From the IMG/VR virus record IMGVR_UViG_3300021964_000430, positions 1 through 26,611 of that record: a DNA stretch of 26,611 bases; one strand, given 5' to 3'. Below, in pieces: positions 25,108 through 26,611 of this stretch; position 1 is the first letter of the stretch, and the number at the start of each line of letters is the position of its first letter. The position numbers were made by a program, and so were the translations under genes. Origin of the DNA: a virus. Under the pieces are notes generated by a model, which made no database searches, had not been told where the DNA came from, and was given only the letters and a program-made list of their open reading frames with translations.

Positions 25108-25663
25108 AATATTAGTAGCAGGAAATCCAGATTATGGATTGTCTAAAGCAATAAAATTTTTATATCCTGATGCTACATTTGTAAGTAGGACGCACGGCAA
25201 CTTAGATCTAAGTATACCTAGCAAGCAAAGAGAGCTTGCCGAATTGTCTATGGATTATGATATATTCATAGCTGTTAGTTGTATATGGAGATTTGCACAA
25301 ACTGAATATGTACAAGAAGTTGCTAAACGTTGGATTGAAAGGAAACATGGATATATTATTGCTATAGGCTCTAGTGCAGACACTCCGGTTAAAGGTACTG
25401 CTTGGATGTATCCTGCAGAGAAAAAAGCTCTTAGATCTTATTGTAGACAGTTAAGTCAAATTAGTGCAGGTGAAAATGATTGCGGCTTAAAAGTAACATA
25501 CCTAAGCCCTGGTAATATTCATACGCCTAAACAAGATGAAAAAATGCCCGATACACACAAATTAGAACCAGCATATATTTCAAGCGTAATTAAATGGTTA
25601 ATCGATCAACCTGAATCTATAAATATTAGCGAATTATGTTTAGATAGGATACTTAATGGTTAA
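25100..25663 (+). CDS. Short-chain dehydrogenase/reductase-like protein
   Basis: 187 residues with the layout of a compact Rossmann-fold SDR. KILVAGNPDYGLSKAI (3-18) resembles the NAD(P)-binding glycine motif; IIAIGSSADTP (86-96) offers the catalytic serine (S91 or S92); Y104-PAE-K108 matches the Y-x-x-x-K catalytic pair; and LKVTYLSPGNIHTP (130-143) matches the P-G-x-x-x-T region. It is shorter than the usual 250 residues, with the lid region reduced. SDRs oxidise or reduce sugar hydroxyls and keto groups, among many substrates, so a role in making or finishing a modified sugar is plausible. No membrane segment. It overlaps neighbours by 8 bases on each side. Confidence 0.72.
   Translation: MSKILVAGNPDYGLSKAIKFLYPDATFVSRTHGNLDLSIPSKQRELAELSMDYDIFIAVSCIWRFAQTEYVQEVAKRWIERKHGYIIAIGSSADTPVKGTAWMYPAEKKALRSYCRQLSQISAGENDCGLKVTYLSPGNIHTPKQDEKMPDTHKLEPAYISSVIKWLIDQPESINISELCLDRILNG
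25618..25625 (+). promoter_or_regulatory. Possible late-promoter-like box TATAAATA inside a gene
   Basis: An exact T4 late-type TATAAATA lies inside the dehydrogenase-like gene, ending 30 bases before the ATG at 25656. It could give extra late transcription of the last radical SAM gene, but a few such octamers are expected by chance in DNA this AT-rich, and it is not in a gap like the other boxes. Confidence 0.2.
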
Positions 25664-26366
25664 AGAAGGCTATCAAGGATTAAATGTTAATTACAACATA
25701 GCAAGAAGACTACACATAGAGTTAGGTACAAGGTGTAATCTAAGTTGTACCGGTTGTGCAAGGACAAGAATTATAAATTCCCCGCTATTGCCAAACGGAG
25801 ACTGGAGACTTTATCCAGAGTGGAAAATTGGCGATATTGGCCACGAAACTATGAAACACCTATTAGCTCCAGGCAATAATATTAAATATTTGTTCTTCAA
25901 CGCAAATTTTTCTGACCCTATCTATTGCGGTCATTTATTTGAAACATTGGATTATATTAATACGTTGCAAAATAGACCGGTGTTACAATTTAGTACAAAC
26001 GCCAGTGGACGAAGCCCTAACTGGTGGAGAGAATTTGCATCTAAGTTTAGAAAAGGTGATAAGATTGATTTTGCTATCGATGGATTACAAGATACTAATC
26101 ATTTGTATCGTATAAATGCAAAATGGAATAGTATTTGGAACGGAGTAAATGCATTCTTAGAAGAAAAGAAAAGATTAGGATTTAACTTACAAGTTACTTG
26201 GAGATTTTTAGTTTTCAAACACAATGTTCACCAAATAAAAGAAGCAAAAGAACTTTCAGAAAAATTAGGTATGAGGTTTAAATTAATTAAAGCAGCTCCT
26301 AGAACGCCTAATACACAGCAACCAGATCAAACTTGGAATGAAATTTTAAATATGGTAAACAGTTGA
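25656..26366 (+). CDS. Radical SAM core protein, classical family, lacking its auxiliary domain (copy 8)
   Basis: 236 residues. It carries only the radical SAM core: C27-NLS-C31-TG-C34, LQFSTNASG, IDFAIDGLQDTNHLYR (137-152), and RFLVFKHNVHQIKEA (183-197), aligned with the paralogs at 16234 and 22751. It ends at TGA 26364-26366 where those proteins continue through a linker into the SPASM domain. The sequence directly after the TGA, in the SAME frame, encodes that domain, starting with ATG at 26367. So this is either a split enzyme with restart, a readthrough case, or a nonsense mutation. AGGA (25646-25649) precedes the ATG at 25656, which overlaps the previous gene by 8 bases. TGA is an ordinary stop elsewhere in the window (for example 14612 and 18715). 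Confidence 0.85.
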   Translation: MVKEGYQGLNVNYNIARRLHIELGTRCNLSCTGCARTRIINSPLLPNGDWRLYPEWKIGDIGHETMKHLLAPGNNIKYLFFNANFSDPIYCGHLFETLDYINTLQNRPVLQFSTNASGRSPNWWREFASKFRKGDKIDFAIDGLQDTNHLYRINAKWNSIWNGVNAFLEEKKRLGFNLQVTWRFLVFKHNVHQIKEAKELSEKLGMRFKLIKAAPRTPNTQQPDQTWNEILNMVNS

Positions 26367-26611
26367 ATGGCAAAAAAGAAAAAAATATATCCAAAATGTA
26401 AATTAACGACTACGACTCACCCAACGCTTACTTGGGACGGATACGTTACTCCGTGCTGTCTATTAGCAGCGATCCCTTTTCAAGAAGTAAAAAAATTAGT
26501 AGGAAAAAAATTAGAACAATTACATATTTCTAGCGGAACAATAGACGAAATTAATAGAAGTGAAGCAATGTATCTGATAGAAAAATCATTTACCGAAAAT
26601 CCTATGGAACA
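26367..26611 (+). CDS. SPASM-like auxiliary domain, separate reading frame piece (3' end outside window)
   Basis: 81 residues are visible before the window ends, with no stop. The protein begins with a lysine-rich tail and has C11, then THPTLTWDGYVTPCC (17-31) with P29-C30-C31, and TIDEINRSEAM, equivalent to the I-x-E-I-W-N-S-x-x-M segment after the CC pair in sister proteins. This is the auxiliary iron-sulfur domain that the preceding 236-residue radical SAM protein lacks. ATG 26367 follows directly on that gene's TGA and is in the same frame; no ribosome site is visible, so restart after termination or readthrough would be needed. It may instead be the start of a larger radical SAM protein with an N-terminal auxiliary domain, like the five sister copies; the rest lies beyond the window. 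Confidence 0.72.
   Translation, partial: MAKKKKIYPKCKLTTTTHPTLTWDGYVTPCCLLAAIPFQEVKKLVGKKLEQLHISSGTIDEINRSEAMYLIEKSFTENPME

Noticed and set aside
13374-26611. Radical SAM array as a known cofactor pathway (for example PQQ or mycofactocin)
   Set aside because: No PqqA/PqqD- or MftA/MftB-like genes and no matching gene set; the proteins with an N-terminal auxiliary domain do not fit those pathways.

Overview
The window looks like part of the genome of a tailed, contractile (T4-like) marine phage, probably of a cyanobacterium or another AT-rich marine bacterium such as SAR11. The reasons are: AT-rich DNA, every gene on the + strand, almost no intergenic space, long repetitive tail-fibre/structural proteins including one with a phage tail collar domain, intergenic motifs matching the NATAAATA late promoter described for cyanomyoviruses, and a small protein (9928-10275) of a type I recognise from T4-like cyanophages. 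No tRNA, rRNA, CRISPR array, integrase or insertion sequence was seen, and no stretch over 300 bases lacks coding sequence.

Region 1 (1-9862) is a virion/tail-fibre module. It starts with a large repeat-built structural protein whose 5' end may lie outside the window. A small structural protein follows, then three paralogous tail-fibre proteins that share an N-terminal module of about 200 residues but end differently: a collar domain, an unrecognised end, and a peptidase-like or self-processing end. The middle paralog is broken by a one-base frameshift near 5956-5977. A glycine-rich structural protein closes the module. Three of the gaps carry a GATAAATA or CATAAATA late-promoter-like box.

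Region 2 (about 9874-26611 and beyond) is a separate transcription unit. It begins with a textbook sigma-70-type promoter (TTGACA, 17 bases, TATACT) with a palindrome over the -10 box and a strong AAGGAGAT ribosome site. Twenty consecutive genes then follow, nearly all overlapping by 1-14 bases or abutting, which indicates translational coupling. They encode four GT-A-like glycosyltransferase-type proteins (two pairs of paralogs), a methyltransferase-like protein, an SGNH/GDSL-hydrolase-like protein, a 2OG-Fe(II)-oxygenase-like protein, a short-chain dehydrogenase-like protein, three proteins of unknown function, and eight radical SAM proteins. Five radical SAM proteins carry the auxiliary iron-sulfur (SPASM/twitch-like) cysteines in FRONT of the radical SAM core; the other three have the usual order. 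In the last of these the core and the auxiliary domain are separated by an in-frame TGA followed at once by ATG.

Taken together, the second region reads as a phage-encoded multi-enzyme tailoring pathway (sugar transfer, methylation, radical SAM chemistry, oxidation, reduction, ester hydrolysis) beside the receptor-binding genes. The substrate cannot be read from the sequence. Glycans or side chains on the virion fibres, host surface glycans, or a peptide or small molecule are all possible; virion or surface glycan modification is my preferred inference because of the four glycosyltransferase-like genes and the position.
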